A stretch of 64,000 nucleotides of DNA, from NCBI RefSeq assembly GCF_030216305.1, contig NZ_JASOKT010000011.1:1-64000 (forward strand), in the 5' to 3' direction. Positions 17,893-26,609 of the stretch are shown here, piece after piece. The notes beneath the pieces were generated by a model. That model searched no databases. It was given only the letters and a program-made list of their open reading frames with translations, and had not been told where the DNA came from. Position 1 is the first letter of the stretch, and each line of letters begins with the position of its first letter. A program made the position numbers and the translations under genes. Source of the stretch: Actinotignum timonense. Lineage in GTDB: Bacteria > Actinomycetota > Actinomycetes > Actinomycetales > Actinomycetaceae.

Positions 17893-18743
17893 GTTCTGCT
17901 GATACTCGCGTTACGGGCAGTCGCGCTACGGATCGCCCCGCCGCGCGCACTAACGCCACGCACATCCGCACCGGCAACCGCGCGATGCTGCGCTACGACC
18001 TGCGCCGCCTGCTGCGGGTGCCCAGCACCTGGGTGGTCCTCGGCCTGGCGCTGCTGCTCGCGGTGGTCTCCCCGCTGACGGCGCTCTACGCCCCCGATAT
18101 TATTGCCGCGCTGGCCGGGCCGGATACCGCGGCGGCGCTCGGCGCGGCCATGCCCGAGCCCACCTGGATCCAGGCGCACGCGCAATGGGTGAAAAACCTC
18201 CACCAGATTTTCGGGATGCTTTTCGTGATGCTCGGCGCCTACCAGATCGTCACCGGGATGCTCGGCGGCCCGGTGGTATTGATCGTGACGCGCTCGGTGA
18301 GCCGCACGGCCGTTTTCGCCGGGAAAATGCTGAGCACGGTGCTCTTGGTGGCAGCGGTGGCTTTCGGCGGCAGCACAGTGGCCGGCATCCTCACCCGCAT
18401 TCTTTTCGACGACGGCGCCGTGCTCGCGCTCCTGGGAGCCGCGGCACTCTGGCTGCTCGCGATTATTTTCTTGCTTTCCGTGGTGGTGCTGGCCGCGGTG
18501 GCAACGGGAAATATGCTAGCCAGCGCCGGTATCGGTTTCGTTGCCTACCTCGTGCTGGCTTTCGGTGGCATGTGGGAGGCGGGCGCGCGCTACAGCCCGC
18601 TCGGTTTGAATGATGCGGTGGGCGCCGTGGCGAGTGGTGCTGAGGTTCCGGGTCTGTGGTGGATAGGTACGACGACGGCGCTCGCGGCCTGCGCGCTCCT
18701 CTGGCTCGCACTGCGCCTCTACCAGCGCCGCCCGCTCGGGTGA
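17889..18743 (+). CDS. ABC transporter permease
   Basis: A 284-residue ABC-2-type permease, partner of the ATPase encoded just upstream. A polar Ala/Thr/Arg N-terminus of about 33 residues precedes the first helix (STWVVLGLALLLAVVSPLTALYA). Further helices are visible near residues 112-134 (IFGMLFVMLGAYQIVTGMLGGP), 150-170, 182-225 and 255-275. The ATG overlaps the ATPase stop as ATGA. It is the last gene of the PadR operon; the next gene is a separate antitoxin with its own promoter-like element. Confidence 0.88.
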   Translation: MSSADTRVTGSRATDRPAARTNATHIRTGNRAMLRYDLRRLLRVPSTWVVLGLALLLAVVSPLTALYAPDIIAALAGPDTAAALGAAMPEPTWIQAHAQWVKNLHQIFGMLFVMLGAYQIVTGMLGGPVVLIVTRSVSRTAVFAGKMLSTVLLVAAVAFGGSTVAGILTRILFDDGAVLALLGAAALWLLAIIFLLSVVVLAAVATGNMLASAGIGFVAYLVLAFGGMWEAGARYSPLGLNDAVGAVASGAEVPGLWWIGTTTALAACALLWLALRLYQRRPLG

Positions 18744-18813
18744 GTTGGCGCGACCGGGGTGAGCTCGGTTGTGGGAATCGGCTACTGCCCTCGCCCCGGC
18801 TTATTCCTTTGCG

Positions 18814-18819
18814 TAGACT
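18814..18819 (+). promoter_or_regulatory. -10 element TAGACT, predicted leaderless start for the yefM gene
   Basis: TAGACT ends six bases before ATG 18826, so the mRNA would begin at or next to the start codon. No ribosome site is visible. I see no good -35 element. Confidence 0.4.
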
Positions 18820-18825
18820 CGCGGT

Positions 18826-19062
18826 ATGGACGTTATCTCCGCCACCGCAGCGCAGGAAAATCTGCCGGAGCTCATCGAGGCCGTGAATGAACGCAGCGCG
18901 CCGGTTATTATTGCCGGCCGGGCAGTTAACGCCGTTTTGGTGAGCGAGGATAACTGGCTGGCCCTCCACGAAACTCTGCGCTTAGTGAGCACTCCCGGCT
19001 TCGCTGAATCCGTTAAGGCGACCCGTCACGAGGGCGGCACAAGCGATCCGCTTGAATGGTAG
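18826..19062 (+). CDS. Orphan YefM/Phd-type antitoxin
   Basis: A 78-residue protein: MDVISATAAQENLPELIEAVNERSAPVIIAGRAVNAVLVSEDNWLALHETLRLVSTPGFAESVKATRHEG, the YefM antitoxin fold with DNA-binding N-terminus and toxin-binding C-terminal helices. No YoeB/RelE toxin follows: a terminator starts seven bases after the stop, and the next gene is convergent. The C-terminal toxin-binding part is present, so it may pair with a toxin elsewhere or act as a stand-alone regulator. Confidence 0.85.
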   Translation: MDVISATAAQENLPELIEAVNERSAPVIIAGRAVNAVLVSEDNWLALHETLRLVSTPGFAESVKATRHEGGTSDPLEW

Positions 19063-19069
19063 GAACTAA

Positions 19070-19106
19070 GCGGCTCCCGCATTATGTTCAGTGCGGGAGC
19101 TGCTTT
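19070..19106. terminator. Hairpin terminator between yefM and the large helicase gene
   Basis: A 12-bp stem with one G-T pair (19070-19081 with 19092-19103), a 10-nt loop and TTT after it, between convergent genes. Confidence 0.75.
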
Positions 19107-19114
19107 GCTGCCGG

Positions 19115-22100
19115 CTAGTCCCGGTGCTCGTTACCGTACAAAAGCACCGCTTCGCTCACCCGAGCTTGGGAATCCGGGCTGAGCCGCAAGAGGCTGAATT
19201 CTTTGAGAATACGGCGCACGAAATCCTCATCAGGATATTCGCCCCACCGGTATTCTCCCGGATACTTGTCAACCAATACGCGTGCCATATTATAGATTTC
19301 GCGCAGTGGAATCTCGTTGATGCCTCGGCCGGGATATGGCCGGTAGTAATGCCAATTTTCCGGATAGACATCCTCAGGCCATACAAATTCTTGGCCATCG
19401 GAATCATCAACGAAAATCTGATCCTGAGGGATGAACGTATCGAGGATTTTATTGACCTTTTCAGAGGTCCGTTGCCGCCCAAACCTCTTAACAATCGCTA
19501 CCCGCAAGGACTGCAAAGGAAGAGGTGCACTCTCTTCGATCATCTCTCGCACAGCTTCGCGAACTTCGGCTGTTCGCGCGGTAGACATGGGAAATTCCAG
19601 CTCCTCCCGACTCCCCAAGGGCGACGTGTCCGGGAGAGTTAACGGTGCTGGGCATGGCGGAATATCGGTACCCCAGTCATCAACGCTCTCGCTTATGTGA
19701 CGGACGGATTCTCCGGGTTTCGTGCCGTGTTTTTCCCAGGCTTCCCCAAAACGCCAGCGTCCCTCAGAAGTATCACTGGGATTTTCCGGGGTGGCTGGTT
19801 TGAGAGCGACCCGAATTGTACTTCGCTTCGGTTGCGGAGCAGATTGCGGGCTTGGCTGCGGATCCTCCGGGGTTCCGTGTTGCGCTGGCTCAGCCGCACG
19901 TTTTGCTTTCGTGTGCGTATTGCGCTGCGCCGAGGGGACTTCGCGCCAGGTGAGGGCCGGTTCGGCATCCGGGGCCCGGTGGTTGCTTACCGGGGCGCGG
20001 CTGCTTTCCGAGGCCGGGGTGAGCTCCTCGCCAGCCGCGGCATCGCTATCCGCTGTTGCCTTGCGGGCAAGTTTGGCTTTGCGGCCGGCCAGCTTTTTCG
20101 CGGCCCGTTCCTGGCGTTTTTCGGCCTTCCGTTCCTCTGCCGCATACCGTTCCTTGGCTGCCCGCGCCGAAGCATCAATGCGGTCAATGACCCCAGCCGG
20201 ATCGCGCCGCAGCTCCGGAAGCCACACCCGTTCCACCGCGAGCCACCCCATCATGGAGGTCAGCAGCTGCGGAGTAATATCACGATCAGTCACGGTGGGG
20301 AGCGAACTCCATTTTTCGTCGTCGAACATGACAGCCAGAAGCCACACCTTGCTACCCGGCTCGCGCACCACGATATCGAGGGTGTAACTAGAGAGGCCGT
20401 AATCGCCCTGCACTTCCCAGCCACGCTCGCGCAGCTCACGCATGAGTCGGTCACGCACCGGGTTGTCATTAATGCTCAGGGCGCGGGGAAGTGCAGAACT
20501 GGCTTCCGCAGCCGAATCGGCCGGTGCGGGAGCTGCGCCGTCGTTCTGAGTACGCGCGCGGGCCCGCAACATATATTCACGTAAGTCCTGCATTCCGCGC
20601 GAGCGGGTGCGATTGAGGTCGATGTCCTCCGGATCAAAGGAGGTGACCACCAGCACCTCGCTGCGGGCGCGGGTAATGGCGACGTTGAAGCGGCGTTCAC
20701 CGCCCTCGCGGCTGAGTGGCCCGAAATTGAGGGGAAGCGGGCCACCGGGTTCGCGCGGTGAAAATGCGGTGGAGAAAATAATGACATCGCGTTCGTCGCC
20801 CTGGACGTTTTCGAGGTTCTTGACGAAAAGCGGATCTTTTTCCTGTTCCATCGCGGCGCGGATGAGGGGATCGCGCGAGTCTTCCAGCAGGTCAAGGATG
20901 AGGTTGCGCTGCTGGATATTGAAGGTGACAACACCGATTGATTGGTGCGCTAATGCCGGCGAATTGAGGCGCCGGTGAATATCGCGCACGATTTCTTCGG
21001 CTTCCACCCGATTCGTGCGGAAGGTAGCCCCGCGGCTGCGGTCGAACGTTCCAGAAACACGCCGCATACTCACGCCCGCACCGCCGAAAAGCGCCGCGTT
21101 ACCCGGCGAGGGGAAACTGGAAAGTTTGCCTTCGTAATAGGCTTCGTTGGAGAAGGCAATGAGGGATTCATCCCGGGAACGGTAGTGCCAGGAGAGCCAC
21201 AGGCGCGGCAGGCCCGATTCGACCGCCTCGGAAAGAATCGACTCCAGATCGCTGACCACCGTCTCCACGAGCGGGCGATCCGGATCGTCAAGATCCTCAT
21301 CATCACCGCTGAACGGCCCGGTTTTCCCGAACCGCGTAGGCGGCATCTGCCGGCTATCCCCGGAAATGATCACCGCTTTGGCGCGGCCGATGGCACCCAT
21401 CGCCTGATCAACGGTAATCTGGCTCGCCTCATCAAAAATGACGACGTCGAAAACTACGGCAGTGGGATCTACGAACGTGGCAAGCGATGCCGGGCTAGCG
21501 AAGAAACAGGGCGTGGCTTCCAGGATCTCCTCGGTGAATTCTTCCAGCAAGGAGCGGAAACTGCGTGCCCCGCGTTTGCGATCCAGGTTGCGCCGCAGGG
21601 TTCCCACTTTTCCGTGGAGCTCCCCGGGGCGGAAGGACCGCCGCGCCATAAGGGTTGCCGGTAGCGCCTGGGTGGCTTCACCCTGGATCGTGGCGAAAGC
21701 TTCCTGGAGGCGGGTGAGATCCGAACTATTTTGTTCCGAGAGGGAAATGTGGCCGCTGAAAGCGCGCATGCGTTCTTCCGCGCTGGTGGAGGCCACCCCG
21801 CGGCGGAAGGCCAGCGAAATATCACGGTCGGGCACCTCACCCATTTCGATTTGGTGCTGGAATTCTTCCAGGCCGTTCTTGCGCAAGATCGCGGTGGCGC
21901 GGTGCCATTCGACCGCGGCAGCCAGGGAATCGCGCCCGGCTGCTGACCAGCGCGGATACCATTCTTGGAAAACGCTCATCCACCGATTCTCCGAGGGGAG
22001 TTGCAGATCGGCGGCGCTCACCCAGGCATCCCAGGTGGAGCTAATGATGTCGAGCGCAGCGCGAGCATCATCCAGGCTGCCGGCGCGGCGGGTGAGCTCC

Positions 22101-25100
22101 ACCAGGGCGGGGAAACGGGTGGAAAGCTCCAAAGAACGCTGGAGAGAATCCGCGGCCTCCGCGAGCGCTGCCGGAGCGCTCGGGTCGCTGAGGGCCACAC
22201 TCACGCGCTGGCGAGCTCCCGGGATGTTTTCTAGTTCTGTTTCCAGATCAGCTAGGGCGCGGCGCATATAGCTCAGCCGGCCGAGCGCGGCCCGGACTGT
22301 ATCAGGGGAGTGCTCGCCCTCAATATCCGGTTCCCGCCCGGCGGGCAGCGCCGGAATAAGGGCCGAACGGTAGGCCGCTAAGCGCTTCTTCTTCCCGAAG
22401 AAGCCGCCCTCCGCGAGCTCATCGAGCGCGCGGCTGAGCGCGGAGGTATCGCCGTACGCGAAGAACGCGGGAGAGAAAATGTCGGTGAAAAACTCCAGTT
22501 CGGGAGCCAGCCGGGCAAGCTTATCGGCAACCGTCGCGATTTTCCAGGTGGAGGAGGCCAGCTGCCGGGCCTCATCCGGATCCAGTAGCGGTGAGGTGCC
22601 ATCGAGTGCCTTGCGTACGTCCGCAAGCGGAACGCTCCCCAGGGTATCGACCAGCTCCGGGTATTTCTCGCATTGCGCGGCCATAGCCGCGAGCCCGTCG
22701 AAAGCATGGATGAGTTCGGGGAGCGGTGCGTGATACGGGCCCACCAGCTGCCAGGCGGACATGGCGGCCAGATCGGTACTGCGTGCACGCACCGCGATAT
22801 TGGGCAGCGCTTCATCGATAGTGGCGATAGTTGCCCGCGCATTCGGATCGGTGACGAAGCGTTGCGGAACTACCGCGACCGCTCCCTCGCCAAGATCGAG
22901 GGAAGCAGTGACGGCCGACCAGAGCGAATGCCCGGCCGCATTCATTCCGTGCACAAGCGCCGGGTAGGCCGCGAGGGGTTCCAGGCGGGAACGCAGCAGT
23001 GCCCGGGCATTATCCCAGCGGTGCATATCGTAATGAACACTCGCGTCAATCGCGCCGCGCAATTGATCCCGAATCGCCTGGGGGCGTTGCTCCCCGCCGT
23101 GTAGATCGAGAATAAAAGGTGCCAGGCCAATGCGTTCCATGCGTGTTTTGACGACGTCGAGCGCGGCCTGCTTCTCCGCTACGAACAGTACTCGTTTCCC
23201 CTGTTCCAGAAGGTGGGCCAGGATATTCGTGATGGTTTGGGATTTTCCGGTTCCCGGAGGTCCTTCCACCACGAAGCTGTATCCCTGACCGGCCGCGGAT
23301 ACCACTCGCATCTGCGCGCCATCGGCGGGAATAGGAAGATTAAGTTCCGCCTCATTCGGGGTAATCTGCTCAATCGGCGGGAGGTCACTCGGCTCCACAA
23401 AGCTTTCCCCGGGGCGTAGCGTCAGGTGTTCGAATACCGGAGATTCCATGAAAATATCCCAGTGATCGCGCAGATCACGCCACATTCCGAACGTGGAGAA
23501 CTTGGCGATACCCAGGTAGACATCCCGAGTCACCGTAAAGGGAAGATTCTCGCGCACCAGCGCGGCGGAAATCTCACGAAGCGCGTAGTCAATATCGAGA
23601 CCGGAAGCATCAAGTTTCGGTTCGGAAAGCGCGGTGATATGCACGCCGTGTTCCTGGTGGAGCCATTCCACCAGAGAGTGGTTGGGGGTGGCCTCAGCGC
23701 TGTTATCGGCTTGGATTGTGAAACGGGAACGGCCCGAACCGCCCCCTAGCCGTACCGGGAGGAGGAAAAGCGGTGCGCTGGCATCTTTCCCGTTTTTGCT
23801 GGTGTAGCGCATCGTTCCGAGCATGAGATAAAGATTGGCTGATCCGGTTTCCTCCGCCAGCGTTTTCGTGGTGCGAGCCAAGTTTTTGAAGAACTCGGCG
23901 TAGCGGTACTCCGTTACATGCCCGAAGAGGATGCCGCGCTCGCTCAGTTCATCGCTCACCTCAGCATCGGATAAATCACTCACGTCCGTGGTTCCGCGCA
24001 GGAAACGATTATCGGAAAGATCATCCTGGGCGCGCATCGTAATGCGATCGCCGCGGGAAATACGATCATCAATATCCGCCAGCATTCCGGCTCGAACTTC
24101 GAATTCCAGGACTTCCTTGGCCGGTTTGATATTGAGGAGGCGGTTGCGCAAGGTGAGGTCGAGGAGCTCACGCTTCCAGCGCTGCACCCGGGCCGGGGCC
24201 GCATCGCTGGTATCCAAAGTGAGATAGTCCGCGGAATCCTCCCCGGCCAACTGCTGCGCCAGTTTCCCGGCCGCTCGAATAGCCGCCGCGGGGGAGTGCG
24301 CATGAGGCGCGGACCCGGCCGCCTCGGCTGTGGCTGAGGCCGAGGCATCCGGTAGGGCGGCAGCCGGAGGGGCTTGAGTGGGAAGCGGGCGCAATCCATC
24401 TCTATGCGATTCCGCCAATCCAATAAGGGCAAGAACAGTACCGTCTGTCAGCTTCGCCTTGGTGCGATTGAGGTTATCTGGGAAGCTGAGCGCGGCGTCG
24501 TAAAAAGCAGCATCCAAAGCAAGAACTGCACCGGAACGTAAATAATTATTGATGGAGGCCGGTTCGGTAATAACCGGTTCGCGCAGGCCGTCCTCCGTGC
24601 TTGCAATGCCGACGAGGGCGTGCCCCGGCACCAAAATAATCACCGGGAGCAGCCCGCAGGACTGCGCCAGGGCCGCGTAGGTAAGGACCAGGTCGATGCA
24701 GGTGCCGGCTTTTGCGGCGAGAACTTCCTCCGTGGTGCGGATGCGCTGGCCGGTATTTTCGAAAGAAGCAGGTGGGGTGACGTAACGGATATCCTCCGCG
24801 GCTAAAACCGCGTAGGCAGCCGACATGATTTGAAGCACCCGTTCGATACCGGCCTGGTAGCCCTGCACCGAGGCATCGCCGGTGGCTTCCTTGAGCAAAT
24901 CGGAAACCTTGCGCACCAGCGCGGGAATCTGCGGGGCGTTGGGCTGCGCAAAAGCCGCCAGCGACTCAAAATATGCCGGAGCGTGGAACCACTCATTCGG
25001 AGCGAGGATACGTATATCGGCTCGGGCATACCCGGCCGCGGAACTCCCCTCGGTGCGCAGATGTGCTTCCAGGGTTCCGGGTTGGGATTCGGTTGCCTGT

Positions 25101-25417
25101 AATAGGGGATTATTCGGGTCGAGGCGGGTGTGCGCGAGGAAACGCGGTGCTACCGGGGCGGCTTTTCCGGGCCGGAGTTCAGGAAGGGGAACCGTGAGGT
25201 CGAAAAGTGAAGCCGCGCCAATGCGAGCGCTCAGGTCCAGATGCGCCTGTTCGCTCGCCTCGCTATCCGACGTATTGGTAGCGAGGATATTTTTGATAAC
25301 TGGAACCTGGTTATGGGCAAGTGCCCAGCCGGTTTTCCCTGCATAGGAGATCTCAACGCGGAGGATTCCGGATTCCACAACAAGAACGTCGATTCCCTCA
25401 GATCCCACTCCGCTCAT
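19115..25417 (-). CDS. DUF4011-helicase-DUF3320 protein, candidate Hhe-type anti-phage effector
   Basis: A 2100-residue single-gene protein. An N-terminal region is followed by DUF4011 (LLDLTLRNRLLNIKPAKEVLEF near residue 410) and an SF1 helicase: Walker A VEGPPGTGKSQT near 720, Walker B DVVIFDEASQITVDQAMGAI near 1327, LSWHYRSRDESLIAFSN near 1410, ENVQGDERDVIIFSTAFSPRE near 1540 and RRFNVAITRARSEVLVV near 1580. A Vsr/MTES_1575-type nuclease-like region is near 1650-1705. After a disordered, charged linker comes DUF3320 near 1950-2000. This domain order matches the reported anti-phage protein Hhe. The nuclease segment reads LLAVMFDDEKW where relatives usually have an acidic E-x-D, so cleavage may be impaired. 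It is monocistronic, between two terminator/promoter gaps. Confidence 0.85.
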   Translation of the reverse strand: MSGVGSEGIDVLVVESGILRVEISYAGKTGWALAHNQVPVIKNILATNTSDSEASEQAHLDLSARIGAASLFDLTVPLPELRPGKAAPVAPRFLAHTRLDPNNPLLQATESQPGTLEAHLRTEGSSAAGYARADIRILAPNEWFHAPAYFESLAAFAQPNAPQIPALVRKVSDLLKEATGDASVQGYQAGIERVLQIMSAAYAVLAAEDIRYVTPPASFENTGQRIRTTEEVLAAKAGTCIDLVLTYAALAQSCGLLPVIILVPGHALVGIASTEDGLREPVITEPASINNYLRSGAVLALDAAFYDAALSFPDNLNRTKAKLTDGTVLALIGLAESHRDGLRPLPTQAPPAAALPDASASATAEAAGSAPHAHSPAAAIRAAGKLAQQLAGEDSADYLTLDTSDAAPARVQRWKRELLDLTLRNRLLNIKPAKEVLEFEVRAGMLADIDDRISRGDRITMRAQDDLSDNRFLRGTTDVSDLSDAEVSDELSERGILFGHVTEYRYAEFFKNLARTTKTLAEETGSANLYLMLGTMRYTSKNGKDASAPLFLLPVRLGGGSGRSRFTIQADNSAEATPNHSLVEWLHQEHGVHITALSEPKLDASGLDIDYALREISAALVRENLPFTVTRDVYLGIAKFSTFGMWRDLRDHWDIFMESPVFEHLTLRPGESFVEPSDLPPIEQITPNEAELNLPIPADGAQMRVVSAAGQGYSFVVEGPPGTGKSQTITNILAHLLEQGKRVLFVAEKQAALDVVKTRMERIGLAPFILDLHGGEQRPQAIRDQLRGAIDASVHYDMHRWDNARALLRSRLEPLAAYPALVHGMNAAGHSLWSAVTASLDLGEGAVAVVPQRFVTDPNARATIATIDEALPNIAVRARSTDLAAMSAWQLVGPYHAPLPELIHAFDGLAAMAAQCEKYPELVDTLGSVPLADVRKALDGTSPLLDPDEARQLASSTWKIATVADKLARLAPELEFFTDIFSPAFFAYGDTSALSRALDELAEGGFFGKKKRLAAYRSALIPALPAGREPDIEGEHSPDTVRAALGRLSYMRRALADLETELENIPGARQRVSVALSDPSAPAALAEAADSLQRSLELSTRFPALVELTRRAGSLDDARAALDIISSTWDAWVSAADLQLPSENRWMSVFQEWYPRWSAAGRDSLAAAVEWHRATAILRKNGLEEFQHQIEMGEVPDRDISLAFRRGVASTSAEERMRAFSGHISLSEQNSSDLTRLQEAFATIQGEATQALPATLMARRSFRPGELHGKVGTLRRNLDRKRGARSFRSLLEEFTEEILEATPCFFASPASLATFVDPTAVVFDVVIFDEASQITVDQAMGAIGRAKAVIISGDSRQMPPTRFGKTGPFSGDDEDLDDPDRPLVETVVSDLESILSEAVESGLPRLWLSWHYRSRDESLIAFSNEAYYEGKLSSFPSPGNAALFGGAGVSMRRVSGTFDRSRGATFRTNRVEAEEIVRDIHRRLNSPALAHQSIGVVTFNIQQRNLILDLLEDSRDPLIRAAMEQEKDPLFVKNLENVQGDERDVIIFSTAFSPREPGGPLPLNFGPLSREGGERRFNVAITRARSEVLVVTSFDPEDIDLNRTRSRGMQDLREYMLRARARTQNDGAAPAPADSAAEASSALPRALSINDNPVRDRLMRELRERGWEVQGDYGLSSYTLDIVVREPGSKVWLLAVMFDDEKWSSLPTVTDRDITPQLLTSMMGWLAVERVWLPELRRDPAGVIDRIDASARAAKERYAAEERKAEKRQERAAKKLAGRKAKLARKATADSDAAAGEELTPASESSRAPVSNHRAPDAEPALTWREVPSAQRNTHTKAKRAAEPAQHGTPEDPQPSPQSAPQPKRSTIRVALKPATPENPSDTSEGRWRFGEAWEKHGTKPGESVRHISESVDDWGTDIPPCPAPLTLPDTSPLGSREELEFPMSTARTAEVREAVREMIEESAPLPLQSLRVAIVKRFGRQRTSEKVNKILDTFIPQDQIFVDDSDGQEFVWPEDVYPENWHYYRPYPGRGINEIPLREIYNMARVLVDKYPGEYRWGEYPDEDFVRRILKEFSLLRLSPDSQARVSEAVLLYGNEHRD

Positions 25418-25727
25418 TCCCGCTAGTGCCCTTCCGTAGGTGTGTGCCCTGCCGTGTCCTCATTGGCAATCGGCGATATTTTCGACAATCCACCCGATAT
25501 GTTACTCCGTATCCTTCCCGGGCAGGCGGGTATTTTAGTCCGCGGAACGATGCGCGCGCGTCCAATATGTGAACATTTCGTCTCAGAATCTGGAATTTAC
25601 ATTAGTCTCCAGAGTGCGCGGTTTCCCGGCGCGGCACGCGCCGGGCGGCGTCGTACTAGAAACGACCACCGCGCGTACGTTTCTCGAGGAAACGGAACCA
25701 CCCACGGTAGAAGAGAAGGAGGCCCGC
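25418..25727. other. Divergent intergenic region (310 bp)
   Basis: This gap lies between the helicase gene and the YrdC-like gene. It holds one copy of the recurrent motif (GCGGCGTCGTAC at 25645-25656). Weak promoter-like hexamers are present (TTGGCA 25463-25468, TATGTT 25498-25503), but none has a good partner at 16-18 bp. The YrdC frame is open through part of it, but the perfect ribosome site just before 25728 argues that the coding region starts there. Confidence 0.5.
25645..25656 (+). repeat. Copy of recurrent motif GCGGCGTCGTAC (intergenic)
   Basis: One of at least ten related short sequences in the window; followed by TAGAAACG, similar to the TAAAACG next to the copy at 33595-33610 read on the minus strand. 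Confidence 0.5.
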
Positions 25728-26513
25728 GTGGCTGAAGGATATGTGCACTGGAATGGCGAACTGAATACGGAAGCCACCCAGCTGCTTCGCGCGGGCGGCG
25801 CCATGTGCGTGGTCCCCACCAAGGTCGGCTATATTATCGCCACCACCGATTCGGCCGGGCTGGAACGCAAATTTGCCGTGAAGAACCGCAAACGCAATAA
25901 GCCCGCCGTGGTGCTGTGCGGCTCCATGGAAGAACTGGAAACCCTGGCGCAACTCACCCCGGAAATTCGCGATTTTTACCAGAAGAACTGGGACGAAGAC
26001 ATCCTCATGGGCTGCATCCTGCCCTGGCGTGCCGAGGCTGCCGAACACTACATTCCGGAAGAAGGCGAAGCGCGCAACCTGGTGCGCGACGGGCGCGGAA
26101 CTTCCTGCTTCGTGATCCGCTACGGCAAGGCCGCCGAGCAGATCGCCGCGGACCTGTGGGAGAAGGATAGGAAGCTGGTCTTCGCTTCCTCGGCGAACCC
26201 CTCCGGGCGCGGAAACCGCGGCAAGGTGGAAGGAATCGGCACCGATATTGCCACCGAAGCGGACCTGGTGATCGAAGCCGATGATTACGTGACGTCCATC
26301 CAGCCCGATGCGTCCGAAGCCACCCGCTGGGAGCAGGGCGTGATGGTGTCCTTCGTGGATGAATCCGGGAAACTGGTGCCCGAACAGAACGGGCAGCGCA
26401 TGGTCACCCCCGCGCCGGTGCTCATCCGCAAGGGCGTGTACCTGGATCGGATTCTCCAGCTGCTTTCCGAATCCTTCCTCAGCTGGGATTTCCGGCAGGG
26501 GGCGTACTACTAA
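25728..26513 (+). CDS. YrdC-domain (Sua5/YciO/YrdC) protein, second paralogue
   Basis: A 261-residue protein with the YrdC fold: a VVPTKVGYIIATTD segment near the N-terminus, KNRKRNKPAVVL (the KxR-type nucleotide-binding motif) and KLVFASSANPSGRGN near residue 155. It is not the standard TsaC, which is encoded at 44920. The C-terminal third (DYVTSIQPDASEATRWEQGVMVSFVDESGKL..) differs from TsaC. Start GTG 25728 is chosen because of GAAGGAGG a few bases upstream; the open frame extends back to 25569 but without such a site. It may be a YciO-like protein with a role other than t6A synthesis. Confidence 0.8.
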   Translation: MAEGYVHWNGELNTEATQLLRAGGAMCVVPTKVGYIIATTDSAGLERKFAVKNRKRNKPAVVLCGSMEELETLAQLTPEIRDFYQKNWDEDILMGCILPWRAEAAEHYIPEEGEARNLVRDGRGTSCFVIRYGKAAEQIAADLWEKDRKLVFASSANPSGRGNRGKVEGIGTDIATEADLVIEADDYVTSIQPDASEATRWEQGVMVSFVDESGKLVPEQNGQRMVTPAPVLIRKGVYLDRILQLLSESFLSWDFRQGAYY

Positions 26514-26548
26514 GTCGCTAAAAAGTTTTGCTTGCGAGTAGTGAGCTG

Positions 26549-26580
26549 CGCGGCGGTCGATCTGGTGGTCGGCCGCCGCG
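26549..26580. terminator. GC-rich hairpin between convergent genes
   Basis: An 8-bp stem CGCGGCGG (26549-26556) with CCGCCGCG (26573-26580), 16-nt loop, no U-tract; placed between the YrdC-like and SGNH genes. Confidence 0.4.
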
Positions 26581-26609
26581 TTGTAGTGCCGGGGCTATGT
26601 AGTTGGTTG

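Noticed and set aside
25569..25727. Longer N-terminus for the YrdC-like protein
   Set aside because: The perfect GAAGGAGG site lies right before GTG 25728; the extension has no domain support.
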